Both the position numbers and the translations under genes were made by a program. The notes beneath the pieces were generated by a model that had not been told where the DNA came from, ran no database searches, and saw only the letters and a list, made by a program, of their open reading frames with translations. A stretch of 64,000 nt of DNA from Macrosoma leucophasiata. Its lineage: Eukaryota; Arthropoda; Insecta; Lepidoptera; Hedylidae. The stretch's first letter is position 1; each line of letters starts with the position of its first letter. The stretch lies in NCBI GenBank assembly GCA_036365455.1, contig JAWQUS010000008.1, forward strand, positions 21,373,501 to 21,437,500, read 5' to 3'. Below, one piece after another: positions 1-14,400 of this stretch.

Positions 1-159
1 TTCACTGAGTAGACACATTACATTTTCATAAAATAGGGATAGTTAATAAAAGTGCAATAATGTAACCTTGTATAATAAACTAAACCTGTAAAAAAGTTAG
101 TCACAAAAATATGTCATCTGTCATGTGCGCTGCGGAAACAATAAAATGTTCTACATTAT

Positions 160-215
160 TCAGGTGCCTTTGTTCAGCAGTGGACGTCTTTTGGCTGAAA
201 TGATGACCATGATGA
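160..215 (+). repeat. Lepidopteran-type dispersed repeat fragment
   Basis: Contains tgcctttgttcagcagtgga followed by cgtctttggctgaaatgatg-like sequence, a string I associate with very common moth/butterfly repeats. Abuts element A copy 1. Confidence 0.45.
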
Positions 216-216
216 G

Positions 217-463
217 ATCTCCAGTGCATTACTTAATATTCTTGCCGCTAAACGGTAGTGTTCAGCGCTATAGTTTTCTTGTCAGTTAGTGTATGGTCCG
301 GTTTATTCCGGTAGTTTAGGTTTCAGGAATGGCAACATTTCTAACTTGAAATCTCTGGTTTTATTGCTCATTTTTGTGTAGATGTCTTTAGGCTGCAGTC
401 ATCACTTTAACAATGTTAATGTGAACTGCATGCTTATTTGTTGCCAACTTAATAATATAAAAA
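217..463 (+). repeat. Element A copy 1 (diverged)
   Basis: Recognisable by tgccgctaaacggtagtgtt, ggctgcagtcatcact and gtgaactgcatgctta. The most diverged long copy of the ten in the window. Confidence 0.65.
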
Positions 464-657
464 ATGTAAACTTAATAAAATAAAATATATTTAATTTTAT
501 TGGCAACAGGAATCGCGTACTTCTTTGTTTCTTTCGTGACATAGAAAAAAAGATGTGTGAGGCACATGTATGTACATGTTTTTGCTTAAAATTGTCTGCG
601 CGTCATTAGTCATATTATTGTTAGGGCCATACTCAATTTGTTTTTCTATTTTTACAG

Positions 658-795
658 TTTCATGCAGCGAGTATGAATTCCAGTGTCGCGATGGAACATG
701 TATTGACAAACGATATTATTGCGATAATAGGAGGAATTGCCCTGATAACTCTGATGAAGACAGTTGTCCCCTTGTTACTTCATCTCCTCCGATAA
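658..795 (+). CDS. trol: trol exon 1 in window: LDLa module
   Basis: Acceptor tttacag, donor gtaagt, phase 1-1, 46 codons. Encodes one LDL-receptor class A module: the six-cysteine pattern is complete, with [14 protein letters not shown] and the calcium-binding DNSDEDSC end, followed by a short Thr/Ser/Pro linker (LVTSSPP). An in-frame ATG upstream at 570 lies before a good acceptor and is not needed. Confidence 0.88.
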   Translation, partial: FHAASMNSSVAMEHVLTNDIIAIIGGIALITLMKTVVPLLLHLLR

Positions 796-3700
796 GTAAG
801 TACATGGATACTTACTTTACTTTAGTTTTTACTGTCATGTGACAGTTGAAAATTTTGGAAAAAATAATAATTAACTTGTCTAATTTTGTGTGTTCACCGA
901 CTGCTCCGTTAGTTGTAAACATATTTAGTGAATGCCGAGAATTCATCGTTATGCCAACAATTAATGTTAAAGCCATTGCTTTGTGTTTATTGCGGACAGA
1001 TAGATAGATTGCAGACGCTGCCGGAGGCTTTGTTTTATAACATGTATCGATATATAAACGTAGTGAGCATAGATTGGAAAAGCATTAGATCTGTCATCGA
1101 CTAAGCTACAGTATCTAACGGAGGTTTAATCGGGTTGTAATATATTATGTCATACCTTCGGCAGCAACGCTCTAAATTCAGTTCGCTCTAAGTTTGGTTG
1201 CAAAGGGCCAGTCTATCAAATATCTACCAAAAAGTCCGGGATACCATATGTCCAACTACTACGTTTATGCCACTATAACTACTCTTTTGTATTTGAGAAG
1301 TCGATAAAAATGCCGAAAAATATTAAAAGCTAAATATTTTTTTATTGGAAAAAAAATTGTTACTCTAACTATCCGAAAGTGTTTGAAATTATTATAAATT
1401 TGACTTGCACTTTGAACTTTCGTCTTAAACAACATGTCGGGGATTTATATTCTTTACTTTTGGCGTACCGCAAGCCGAAACGTGCCAACGATACGATACT
1501 AAAATAAACAACTCACCCAATATGGCTGACGAGAGTAGTAGACTGTCACCCTCCATTCAGCCATGCAAGGATGAAGCGCCTAGGATGCTGGAACCGGATG
1601 GGCGGCGGACAGAGATCAATAGAGCAGGTTGGAGGAGGCGTTTGTCCAACATTGGACAATCCTATAGTTCTTAGGAACAAAGGAGAAGAACTCCAACATA
1701 GAACAAACTCAGTGTGGCTCAAAAATAAAATTAAGTCTCATACAAACAGTTATCTACAAATATAGATGATATAAACGCCTATAGCGTGTGAATACATTCC
1801 AATCTTTAGCTATTCGACTTAGATGAAAAAAACATCTCAGTAAACTACTTTTCAAAATAACATAAAAAAAAATTGTCAATTAAAGCGGGTTGCTTCACCT
1901 CCGTTTCATAAGTGTTTTCTGTGTGACTGTAAAGTTGAATTTTCTTTTTCGAAATATATGTATAATAATGGACGAATCCAATCATAATGGTGTCCACATG
2001 TAAGGATAAGTACCCAAGTTTTATGAATGTCGGATATTTATATTTTTAAATGATTGCACATTGTTACATAAAATAATTTACTTTTATGTTTGTTGAAGGT
2101 CACTTAGCAAGTTCACGTGATGACATATGAATACTTTTCAAGTTCATCCCCATGTGCAAGCATATATGTGAAAAATTCTGTAAGATTTACGAAAGCGAAC
2201 GGTTATTGTAAGGCGAGCGTAGATTTTCGAACACACCTTTTGCGATCGCATGGTGTAGTAGACTAGCCGTCTCGAGACGAGCTGCCTATACAGGGTTACC
2301 TGAAATAAAGACATCAACTCTTGCAAGCAGCCTCTGTACATTAATCCCAACGACACTTATGTTCTAAGTCTTTTTTAAAATCTTGATATATAACACAAAA
2401 GAAAAAATGTTTCCAAAAGTTCTTAAGAGCATCGCCGCTGCATAATCCTGCAACCCCGCGCCCCGCACCCCGCGCCCCGCACCCCGTTGCACGTGGCGAT
2501 ATTTGGCCTACGCAAAGTCCGTGGCATACCTTCGCCCAGAGTAAATGCCAGCTCGGTGGCAAAAAATACATTTTGTATGAGAAAACTTCTTTAAAATTAT
2601 TACTTGATTTTAAAAAATCGTAGAACAATAGACACTTTAGATATTCCAGCTGTGTAATATTGTCTATAAAATATACTAAGTGCCTCGCAATCATCAAATC
2701 ACGAAAATAATTTCAATATTCAATGGTTCAAATATTTAAGTTTTTATAAAACTTATTCTGAAGACATATTTATTTTAATAGAACTTGCTATCATCAAAAT
2801 TTGATATATACCTCCGAGGTCATTTATATAACACTTGTATACATTAGCGTTGACAGAGGCCAGAAGTCTGTTAAAAATAGCACTATTTGTATCAAATTTC
2901 ACTCATATTTGCCATACCGCCAACCGATGACCAGAGCGAATATTGCAATTGCCCTTAATCGCATATGTTTTATGTGTCCCTCCATAGCGCTCTTAGCCGA
3001 TTGCCCGGTGAAGCAGACTAGTGCCGTCTTGAGACGAGCCGCCTAAATGAGTCTATTCCAAAAAAAAAACCAACTAACGGGTTGCACACCGGTTGACCCG
3101 GCAGAAGTGAAAACTTGAAATTTAACGTTGTGCATTTACCACGCATTAACCACGCGGTAGAAATATAAAATATATAATAGGATACTTCCTCCCTACTATT
3201 AGACTACTAGACTAGCCTTCCACCTTACGAAATTTCGATCAGGTCACGTGTCCTGACGCGTGTTTAACACTTTTTACCTATCACAAAAAGTGCACAACGC
3301 CGCTAAAGAAGTTTTCAATTATAAATGGAAATAACCTACCCTCTGAGATCGTCGGTTGGCGACGCGTTTACCGGGATATAACACCACATGCGGCATTTTC
3401 AGTATTATTCTTTGGATTTATTTAGAAGGTAAAAACGCTAAAGAAATGTACCTTACGTCTCGTGATCAGCAAACGCAGTGTCACTCGTTTTGTTCCATCT
3501 TTACACAAGTATCCGTGATAGTTATGATAGAGATATTGATGATGATAAGGTTAGTAATATGAATCTGAACTATTTCAGACCTTTAGATTTTTGAATCGCT
3601 TGAACTAAATACCATCGTGACCTAGCTAAGTGGGCTATTCGCCTAGCTTAGGGGTGCCACCCGTATTTTTGTAATATATATAATTAATATTGTAAGTACC

Positions 3701-6700
3701 GGCTATACAATATTTTAATTGACAGTACTAGGTTTTAAAGAAAATGATAATATATGCCACGACAAAAACGTTATTTTCATTGTTGATTCAATAATATATT
3801 TAAATGTTACAGATGTCCACTCAGATAAATAACGCAGTATTGTTTTATACAAAAGTATTGCTTAATATTATGTATAATTTCTATAAAATGTACAATCAAA
3901 GATTTTAAAAGAGTTTTATTGATAATACACACGCCTTTGAATTAAAATCGCTTCAACCATTGTAAGTGGGTGGAGTCAATCGTGGCGCGAAAATTAGGCG
4001 CGAGGCATACACACCTGAATTCACCTGATTAATGTTTGGTCGCGTCACAAAACGTCACAAAAATGGCGTACAAGAGTATAAAGACGTGATTATACTACAA
4101 AATCGAGATGACAGCCGTATTCCGTGCAAATGATTTAACTTAAAAAATGTACAAAATGATGACTGATACTGGTGATAAATAATGCTACTGAGTGATTTAG
4201 TATGCTTAACTGTTCGTTTTTTACACAACAACACTGAGCACTTTAGCATTTTTAATGGTTCTTACTCACTAAGTTTAACTGCAGGGGGGCGAATGCACAA
4301 TGAGTAAATGATTCTTCGGTCACCTGACCGTCCGCGAGTTGAAAAAAACGCTTAGCAGCCAGTGCATATTGTCAATCTTACTCTTCTTAAATCTTTGTGT
4401 ACAATATTCAAACGAAAAAAAGGTGACAACCCTGGTAGTATTGGTTTTTTGGCAGCACACAGCACTATCACGCTTTTAGTGAAGTGAAATTGTACACAAG
4501 TTATTGATCACTAGATAAAAATTGCACATAATATTCGTATGTTACACAAAGCACTAATACTTTATTGCAATATGTGAAGAATCTGCAACGCTTGTCGCAT
4601 TATTATTAATTTGACGCAATGAGGTTAGATGGTACACGTGTCTAACTTTTTTATGTTTAATGGGGTACCCGCTTTTTTTACTTACAATCTTTACTATGTC
4701 TAAAATTGCTAGATGTATAGTTTTGGCCAAATACGCTTGCTAGTCTGACGCTAACAAGCGTTAGGGTTTGCGAGATAGGATTCCCCAAATTTCGAGGAAA
4801 TTGAACTCTGTTGTCGATTTTGTGGGGGACTGAATTTTCTTTGTGAGCGGTTCACTGGGAGCGGTTTGTAGCCTTAAGCATTGCAGATATTTCCAACTTC
4901 ATCTTAGATATACGCTGTCATAATTTAAATTATTCCAATGAAAAGGTAAAAGCACGAAAATAAAAGACGAAAAAAAATGTGTACTGTCAGCATATGCAAC
5001 AAGTGATTAATATCCAATGTTAACTGAATACTAACTACAGCACGATCTATGGCGAAGGCTGCGTCTTCGGCGACGCGGGCGAGCTCGTGCCATCATACAG
5101 AGTTTACTTGCGAAGAAGGTCGCTGCATACCGCTGTTGAGGCGTTGCGACAATTTCTATGACTGCTCAGACTTCTCCGACGAACAAAACTGTCTGAGTTC
5201 CGGTATACACGTTCTTAACAAACACTTTATAATGGAATGCTGAATGCGTGTTGCCAAATTCAAAGTGTGCTATATTCCTCCATATTTTTTTTGTCCATGT
5301 AGATAATTGTATCTTTTACTGTTAAAAGAGATGTTTCAAAAAATGGATGGGGTCAGTGCTCACTCTGTGTACAGTGCCTACAATAATTGTTAAACTTACA
5401 GCTATTTAAAATTACATGTCCAATACATCGAAAAAATAAAATTGGGGGACCATCACTCTTACCACTCAGGGATATACCATAATGATCGGTTCAGCCGTTT
5501 CAGAGGAGTATTGTTACAAACACTGTGACACGAGAATTTTATATATTAGATAGATAGATGTCGTTTTGGTACATCAATAACCCCCCAATCCTAAACTTGG
5601 TATAAGTCATTTTGTAATTATGAAAAATAGTTGGTAAAAAATAACGTTTTGAAATTTGATATATTAGCTTTTCTTTGGCATACTGTACATTGAGTGGGTA
5701 CAGAATCATACAACTCCTTTTCGTTGGGGTTCCCTAATATTATGACAGAAATTTAATACTGCTTAAAAATGTGATGGCCAAGACCATAGTGTTGCTTTAC
5801 AGCCCCTCGAAGTATCCTCCTGTTTACGTATATTTTGTTTTGGTTGCGATTATAAATCTTCTTGGTTATGTCAAATCTATGTCGGAGTTGTTAATTATCA
5901 ATATTAACGGTGGTCTTATACTGGTAGATGTTTTTTAGTAACGTAGACTTAGATTTAAGTAACAATAAATACATTTTTACAACACTTACCTGATTTATAT
6001 CTTTGATCTTGGGTTGCACCAAGATATTTGTTAAAGTAAAAGTTATTGTAACATTTCACACCCTTCTCTAACTTAAAGAAATCTGATAAAGTTAGAGAAG
6101 GATGTGAAATGTTGCAATAACTTTAACAAATATCGTGGTGCAACCTAGGCTTAAAAACCTTGGTTGCCTCTTAAAGTCGGTTTACGGACGATAATTTTAC
6201 GTGATAACGTAAGTCCATCGCTAAGGCCGATCGTGCTATCGCTCGTTCCCCGCTCTCGCTTGCACGCTCGGCTCACGGATTTATAAGAGATTATCACGTC
6301 AAAAAAACATTTTACACCAAAATTTGAATTCTCTACGGCCTCCAGTTATCTATTCGTAAATTGGAGTTTTGCATTACGGTAGAAGATTAACTAACCGACT
6401 TCATTCGCGTCTTCATTGCTTTTAACATAAAAAGTTCGTTATAACATATACGTCTGAAATTTCGTCACAGTTTGGTCGAAAAGCGGAACGTTACTAATAA
6501 AGTATATAGTTATTTCATAGATATAATTATTAGAAGGTATTGATGATAGTTTCATGACACATTCGCCACCAATATAAGAACACCGTTGATCTGTACCTTA
6601 CCTACAAAATGACGTTCATGAAATGGTACGATTTAACAATTTATCAAAGTTAGGTATATCCGATTCACATTGTCTGCTCTGGGAGGGTCTAAAATCTCCC

Positions 6701-9700
6701 TCTCTCCCCTCTCTACCCTTTTCTCTCTTTTTGTCTCTCTGATCACTGTAAAGTAAAGGTAAGGTACAATATTTTTGTACCCTTTTTTAATTGCACTTTT
6801 GCACCTAAGTATTTAAATTTGAAAATTGAAAGTAGAAAAATAATTATTTATATATTATGCCATGTGTCTCTTGTTCTAAACGCTGTAGCTGTCTTTAGAT
6901 TTTTATTTATATTATATTTTAAGTGATATTATAGAAGCAGTTGTTTGGCTTTAATTTCAAACTTAGTACGTTCGGTTTTTCACAATGATTATGATGAGAA
7001 AATATAAAACAAAACATTGTACCTGTTTTACAAAACTGTGCAGTTGTTTACTTATTTTGTTGAATAATTACATTTGCAAAACTTAACCACGAGAGAATAG
7101 AATACTTATCTACTATATAGTATATGAATAAGTCGTATTATAGCTATATATCATAAGATTAATTTTATCTTTATGTTATAATATAAAATAATATTTAACT
7201 ATTGTGAAAAACCGAATGATGTAGTCAAAGTGAAAATGTTTTTATTTTTGTTAAGATAGACGGGTTCGTTCGATATCTTTTTCTCAGAAATTATTAATCA
7301 CTTAAGCTCTTCGGCTCTACCCCCTACTTAATCGCTTTTGTTACATAGTTATATCTATCAATGGGCGGTATGGAAGAAAAAAAATAAGATGATAAATGTA
7401 CTTAGTCATACCTAATTGTCATTGAATCGCTCCCTTGTCTTGCTCTAACCAATGCTCACGCCAATGTTAGAGCAAGACTGCGAAGCGATTCTATCTCGAT
7501 CCAATGACAATTAGGTACTACTAAATATATCACGAGAATTAGGTCCCTGGGCAAAAATGATTAAGTTGGGTGGACGAACCGCTGAGTTGCCAATTTAAAT
7601 AGTTATTTGTTTTCTTTTTATACTGCTAGTGACTGTTGTAGGCATCGTTCTAGTGATCGATGTTTTACATAAAAAATCTTAGTGCAATAATAGCAACGTT
7701 GTCCTTTGCATGATTACATAGTTTTAACTTGCATATATATGTATCAATATATCAGAAAAATACTTTTTAATGGAAACAGATTCTGCAGTAAGTATGGTAT
7801 GAGACTGGTCGTCACATAAGTATCTTTCGTGTGTTATTAGCACTAGTCAAGAATCTGTCAATCAGTAAAATTTAAAAAAAAAATACGTAACGTAACGTCC
7901 TGATTCATAAACGTTGATTTAAAAAGGTATAGTTATTATGTCTGTACCGTCGTACTTTGTCTTAGTAAATTGAATTGTTCATTGGGTTTTAAAAAAAGGT
8001 AATCTACGTTTTTTAAAAATAATGTAAGTATATTTTATGCATTAAATTTTTAAGCGTTGTGAAAACGGTCCGTGCGTAGAATCCTACCGATGCTGTGACC
8101 GACGCGTCCATTGTCCCTATGACAACAGCGAACTCGACCACAGATATAAGTATTGAAATAGATAACGTTACTTCGCGGACCAGTATGAAAACCAAGGTGC
8201 CACCAACCAACCACTTTTCTTTACCTTCAGTGACGTAAGTAGATCGACGCAGTTATGATAAGTTTTTGATCTTTATTCTGTAAAACACAAGAATAGACGA
8301 ACGTAGGTATTATAACATTATTACATGCCTGCAATCTTCAAAAGGGTAAACAGAGGTAAATGCAAGTATTTGCATAGTGCGAACATATACGATATAATAT
8401 TATCTCTATGACACTGTTTGCTTGTTTTGAAAATAAGATTTAACAGTAATACATATTAACCGTAACATGAAGCAAAGTGACGAGTGACGCACTACACAGT
8501 GTCAAGTTTAAATCCTTTGAATGTTATTATATTACTCGAAAAGTAGTTAATAAGAGTTACTACTCTTTGTTGTTACCGGGTTGGTGGAGGCAATGCGGGT
8601 TGGTGGAGATTAAAGGAGATTATTACTTATTATTATTTGCTCATTTACTCTACTGAGTAATAACTCTAATAAGTAATAATCTCCTTTAATCTCTACCAAC
8701 CCGCATTGCCTCCACCAACCCGCATTGGAGCAGCGTGGTGGAGTAAGCTCCAGACCTCCCCCAAGAAGGGGAGAGACTCGTGCCCAGTGGGATGTATCAA
8801 GGGTTGCCATTATTTTTATATAATAGTCTCCCTTGTTATACGCGAAGTACAATGTACTTGCGTTATCTACTTCAATATTATGTCTGACGTACGTAAACTC
8901 AAAAACAATGACATGATCGTACTTTAAAATCTAAAATGTAACTGCTTATTCAAAAAACTAAACCGCGATTTATGATGCGCTCTATAATTTGTTGGTCATA
9001 CACCTCGTACATAATGTTTCTAGTAAATTTATAATCATATTTCACAGAAATGATTCATTGTAGGAATTACAAAAGTCTCAGTTACTATACTGCTACAAAA
9101 GTGTCATCTACTATGTTTTTCGTAGTCGGTATAAACAGAATCAAAATAAGTTTAAGTTAATAAATAACCAACGTCTGTCATTCTTAGCATCATCTATTTT
9201 TCGGTAGTTCCACGGAAAAGTCGACAAATAAGCACATATTTACTTTTAAAATTCCGTTTCGATTTGTTTCATGTTCAATGTCGCAACATCTAGTGTTATT
9301 TATAATGTTCATGATGTTGAACGCAAAAAAAGTAAAGAAAAACTCATTTCAATTGGTTTTCAATTTGTGCTGACTAGTAAACTTATCAACAGTTACAAAA
9401 ACGACAGTTGGTCGAAAAATGTTAGATATTGTCAATATTTGTCCTGCTGAATAAGTTGGATCAATATTTTAAATAGATCTCTCGTTAATAATCTTTGTTT
9501 AACATACGATCTTCTTCACCAAGTTTCAGAAGTATTCTACCTCTAGGAATAACATAGGTGTATTTTATCTAAAGCATATTTTGTTTTTCAGGTACATCAT
9601 TGTTGAGGCTACGTGTGTATCCCGATTCACAAGAGGTCAGATATGGTATGTAGTATTTATTACTTGCTATTGTTTGTTAAGATAATATTTGTAAAAGTAT

Positions 9701-11436
9701 ATGTTATATTTTTTCTGTACATCTTACTTAAGAACATGGAAAGCAGGTAAGCTTTTCGTCTAAGGTGACGGATTGCTTTAATTCATCATAATTTTATGAA
9801 CATCTAATATGACGTGGTCCTGTCCTCGGAGTGCCGGTAGAACGTGGAATAAAATATAACTGCTTGTATTTAATTAAGCTTAAACATTACAGATGCTGAT
9901 ATTATTATGTATGTAACAATGATTAGTTTTTGAATTTGAAATTGTAACAAAAAGTTAGTTTTGATTTTGACTTTGATGATTTTTTAAAATATCGAAACGA
10001 GTTATAATTAAGTTGTGTTTCTTTCATGGTGGCGGTACAGCCAATCCGGGTGAGTCAGTGTGCCTAATATACCGGGTACATACTGGGCGTAACAAAATAT
10101 ATTATATTTATTGTATGGAATGATTTAAAAAATGGGTTGTAATAACACTATTCATTTGGGTTTATCTAACGCATAAAGTATGCAGATGCTATGAACTGCA
10201 TTTTTTATGTAACTGTTCTTATTCTTTTGTCCTGATTTGAATCTTGAGCCATTATAAATGAGATTAAATTGATCTTGTTTTTTATTAAATTGTTTGTAAC
10301 TACTGAAAATGCTGCGTACCTTAATTTTAATTTTGAATGAAAGTATACCTAAATATATTTTTAAACGACGTCTAGTATAATATTGTTGAAATGTCTACTT
10401 ACTGAAACAATAAAATATTTTCAAAGTTGTCAATTGACATTTTTATACACTTTCGATGCGATGGAATAAAATATATACCCCCTTATTCATAAACGTATTT
10501 TAGCTAAACTGTTGCTAATCTCTCCTTTGTCTTTTTCTATCCTGCACATTTGACAATGCAACTGACAAAACGTATCTAAAGTACGTTGATGAATAAGGGG
10601 GATAGTCCAGAAACAATGATATGATGCACAGTGCATTCATATACCAAATTATTACAGTTAGTAAGTTCTTAATGACTATGCAAATACATATAATGACAGT
10701 TCATTAAATTGTAATAAGTGTTGTCATGGACACCTTTATCTCCACATTTTATAAGAACAGTTACTGGTCACATTTAATATGATTTGATAATGGAATACTA
10801 TATAGAGTATACTAAAACAGTACAGATTTTGAGTTACCTTATTTTCCAAACGTTTGATTACCAGTCACCATGCATGAGAATTCGTTGGTTTTGAGTTTTC
10901 ATTTAATTTATACCAATTATTTTTTATCTAATAAAATATTAAATAGGTATACATATATTCTTGTAAACAGATATCATAAATGGCACAGGTAAGTTTACAT
11001 ATCATGGCATACATATCAACATTGGTGTATTATATACATTTATGTTGTAGTAGGTACAAAACTTTTAAAATTTTAACGTAATAAAAACAAGCCGAACTAC
11101 ATGTCATGTTTTTTATAAAATAATAAAATTTGAAAAAATATGAATTATTGAGATTATATCGATTCACTTGGTATAACCCATACACAGCCCATGTATGTAT
11201 AAGACGTCAAAAAAAAAAACAAATCCATCGTGTAATATTTAATTTTATAAGATTTAATAAAATATAGTAGGTACCTATAAACTCTTATGTTTAGTTTAAT
11301 ATCCTCTAAACATATGTTATGCCTTGTCTGAACAGGTAATTGTAGGTAAAACACATACTTTTTAGTTTTAACAGCCACATATCTATGAAAAACAAATATA
11401 TTCAACTGGTTACTTAATAATCTTTGATACACTTTG

Positions 11437-11485
<49 letters not shown>

Positions 11486-14400
11486 TCTCAATCTCTTTTT
11501 AACTAGAATTTGTTTTTTACCTGGACTTCCTCTTTACGAGAAATTCCTCCTTATTAAAGAAAACGTTGAAGCAGTGGGTACATTTATCTCTTTGTTATTA
11601 TAGGAATTTAGTAAACTTGGAATATATAAATAAGAGTAAATATTTTATTGTTATATAAAATATTTACACTTATAATATAATTAAATATAGAAAATCGAAA
11701 AGTACATATTTCTGTATGAAAATATCACTGTTTCCAACTCAAGCATGAGCCATCCAGCATGCTCGGGGAAAATTCGGGCTAATGAGACTACTTACACAAA
11801 GATTTGTACGTCTAAATTTAATTTTAAATAATTGAAATTTGAAAGAAATTACAAAATTAAATGATACAAAAATACGAATCGCAGATAAGTAGTGTCACAA
11901 GAATTAATGTGTCAAGTTTGTTATTACCCACAAACGTACTGAACAAGTTTGCATTAGACGTACATTTTTATACGAAGTAGTCTCGTGTGTGATAGAATTC
12001 TTATTAAATTTAATATATTGTATAGGTGGCGATGTAGTGTTCACTTGTCATGACGAGGGTGATCTTCGCATCCCAGTGCGTTGGACTCGAGAGGACGGAA
12101 GGCCGCTGAGAGCTGGCGTCGACCAGAGAATTGGCCGTTTGGATATAATCGGAGTTACGGTAAAGTTAATTTTTTATTAGTAAATATAGCAAAAAATTAG
12201 ACCCGCACAACTGAATTAACACTAAATCCCCCCCCCCCCCCACACACACACACACACACGAACGCACGCGCGCATAATTGTGACTAGTTATCCAATTAAA
12301 AACTAAATACAGTACCCAACAATAAATATTACAAATCGGGCCCACGAAAGAGACAACTTCGTAGAGCGTTATCCTTGCTGCACACTGTCTACGTAAGCAA
12401 TAATAATAGGTTGGGGAAAAAGTCTTTTCGCATTATAGTATGTATGAACTTGTAATAAAATCTCTTTGGCTGTAGTATTTGTATCTGACTGGTTTTGGTA
12501 TCATTGAAAGTTAAAATTTTAAAGAACATAATTCCAAATTCAAATTAGGCAAATGTGTGATTTTCATTTGTTTTTCGTACTGTCAAGATGAGCGAATCTA
12601 ATGAAGAAAGTCGATACATTTTAAAATTTTACTACAAAAAAAGGTAAAAATGCAACGCAAGCCGCGAAAAAAAACTGCGATGTTTATGGACCTAGTGCAG
12701 TGTCTGTGAGAGTAGCACAAATTTGGTTTAAGCGTTTTCAATCCGGAAATTTTGATGTCAAACATGCACCTCGCTTTGGCGCATTTGAAAAAAGCTGGGT
12801 ACAAAAAAAAGCTCGATATTTGGGTACCTCACGAGCTCACTGAAAGAAACCTAATGAACCGTGTACTCATTCTTTATTACGACGTAATGAAACCGAATCA
12901 TTTTTGAAGAAGCTGATAACTGGTGATGAAAAGTGGATCACGTACGACAAGAACGTGCGAAAAAGGTCGTGGTCAAAGGCCGGTCAGGCTTCACAGACTG
13001 TGGCGAAACCCGGGTTAACTCGCAATAAGGTGATGTTGTGTGTGTGGTGGGATTGGAAGGGCATTATTCATTATGAGCTATTACCACCAGGCAGGACTAT
13101 CGATTCTGAACTCTACTGCGAACAACTGATGAGATTAAAGCAAGAAGTTGAGAGAAAGCGGCCGGAATTGATCAACAGAAGGGGTGTGGTGTTTCATCAT
13201 GATAACGCTAGACCTCACACATCTATAGCCACTCAGCAAAAATTAAGAGAGTTTGCTTGGGAGGTGTTAATGCATCCGCCGTATAGTCCTGACCTTGCAC
13301 CTTCAGATTTCCACCTGTTTCGGTCTCTTCAGAATTCTTTATGCAATGTTAGGTTAACATCACGAGAGGACTGCCAAATCCACTTGTCGCGGTATTTTGA
13401 TGAGAAGTCCCAAAATTTTTATAGGAATGGGATCATGTCCCTACCTACAAGATGGCAAAAGGTTATCGAACAAAATGGTACATACATACTTTAGTTAAAT
13501 TTAAATAAACTATATTAAAAAATGTTTTGAATTATTTTAAAAAATGCGAAAAAACTTTTTCCCCAACCTAATAGTATCGGTCAAAACTTGATCAAAATGG
13601 TCGACAAATATCATTTATGTCAGGTGCGAAAGAGGTAACGCTCTATTAATCCGAAAGAAACCGAAGTGTTCTTCCTAAGGACGATGTGCAATATTTCTTG
13701 TTGGATACTGTAAATCATTATAAAGTGAGTGAAATTGAATCTTGAACTGCCAATTATAAGTATGTTCCATTAAGTTAATCATTATTCTAATTATTCAAAA
13801 AACTAATAAAACAAACATTTAAAAATCGCTAGATATAATCAAATAAGTTTTTATCAATATGACGATCTGTACATTGTGTAAAAATTATATAGATTCCTGC
13901 CCGAAGTCAAATTTTTCTTTCCGTTTTTTCTTTAATTTATTATTATATAGAAATTGTAAATTAAAATCACTATGTTATGTATAAAATAAGACATTTAAAT
14001 ATGACAATGTGTAAAAATGTAATGTGTATGTATTATTTAAAATTTTTATGAAATTTTGCGGTGCCAGAAAATGGCAACTAAGTATTACTACAACCTATTT
14101 TAAGACCTTTATGCATCTACTTAGTTAGCAAATAAATGACTATGACTATGACTATTATTTTTAAGTTTTAATATATGATATTCATAACTTAATGTAAAAT
14201 ATTTAATGCAAAATATTTTAAATACAGAAATCTGACGCCGGTGTATACATTTGTGAACCAACGGGATATCCGGGCTACGAGATAAAAGTGACATTGATAG
14301 TCAGAAATCCCCGTAAGTTTTACATGTAAATATATATAAATAGTATAATGCTATATTTAATTTTTGTTTTTCACAATAATATAAGCGAGTTAAATATATT

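Larger units (their letters stand above)
5203..8054 (+). other. Intron 2 first part, fold-back elements only
   Basis: Contains a LINE 3'-end fragment near 5487-5562 and the MITEs at 6012 and 7410. Nothing coding seen. Confidence 0.6.
9646..12025 (+). other. Intron 3, no gene seen
   Basis: AT-rich; MITE at 10478 and CT microsatellite at 11440. Remaining sequence unassigned. Confidence 0.6.
12310..13710 (+). mobile_element. MITE C copy 1, interrupted by mariner
   Basis: Ends cagtacccaacaataaat and its near inverse atttcttgttggatactg, flanked by TA on both sides (12308-12309, 13711-13712). Its body, without 12409-13568, aligns with the reverse complement of 25107-25699 (shared: cgtagag.gttat.c.tgctgcacactgtc and gatgtgcaatattt). 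The mariner therefore landed inside an older MITE. Confidence 0.75.

Noticed and set aside
570..842. 90-residue ORF with a hydrophobic start and LDLa, possible gene start
   Set aside because: A good tttacag acceptor lies at 657 with matching phase; the hydrophobic start is intron translation and the ORF end runs past a gtaagt donor.
1571..1765. 64-residue Gly-rich ORF
   Set aside because: No recognisable domain and no splice support in trol phase.
2341..2697. 118-residue minus-strand ORF
   Set aside because: Its Gly/Ala/Arg-rich stretch comes from the short GC tandem repeat; nothing else supports coding.
10020..10055. Possible micro-exon (gtacag..ggtgagt)
   Set aside because: Only ~9 nt between the sites, and exons 3 and 4 already join in phase within one Ig strand.
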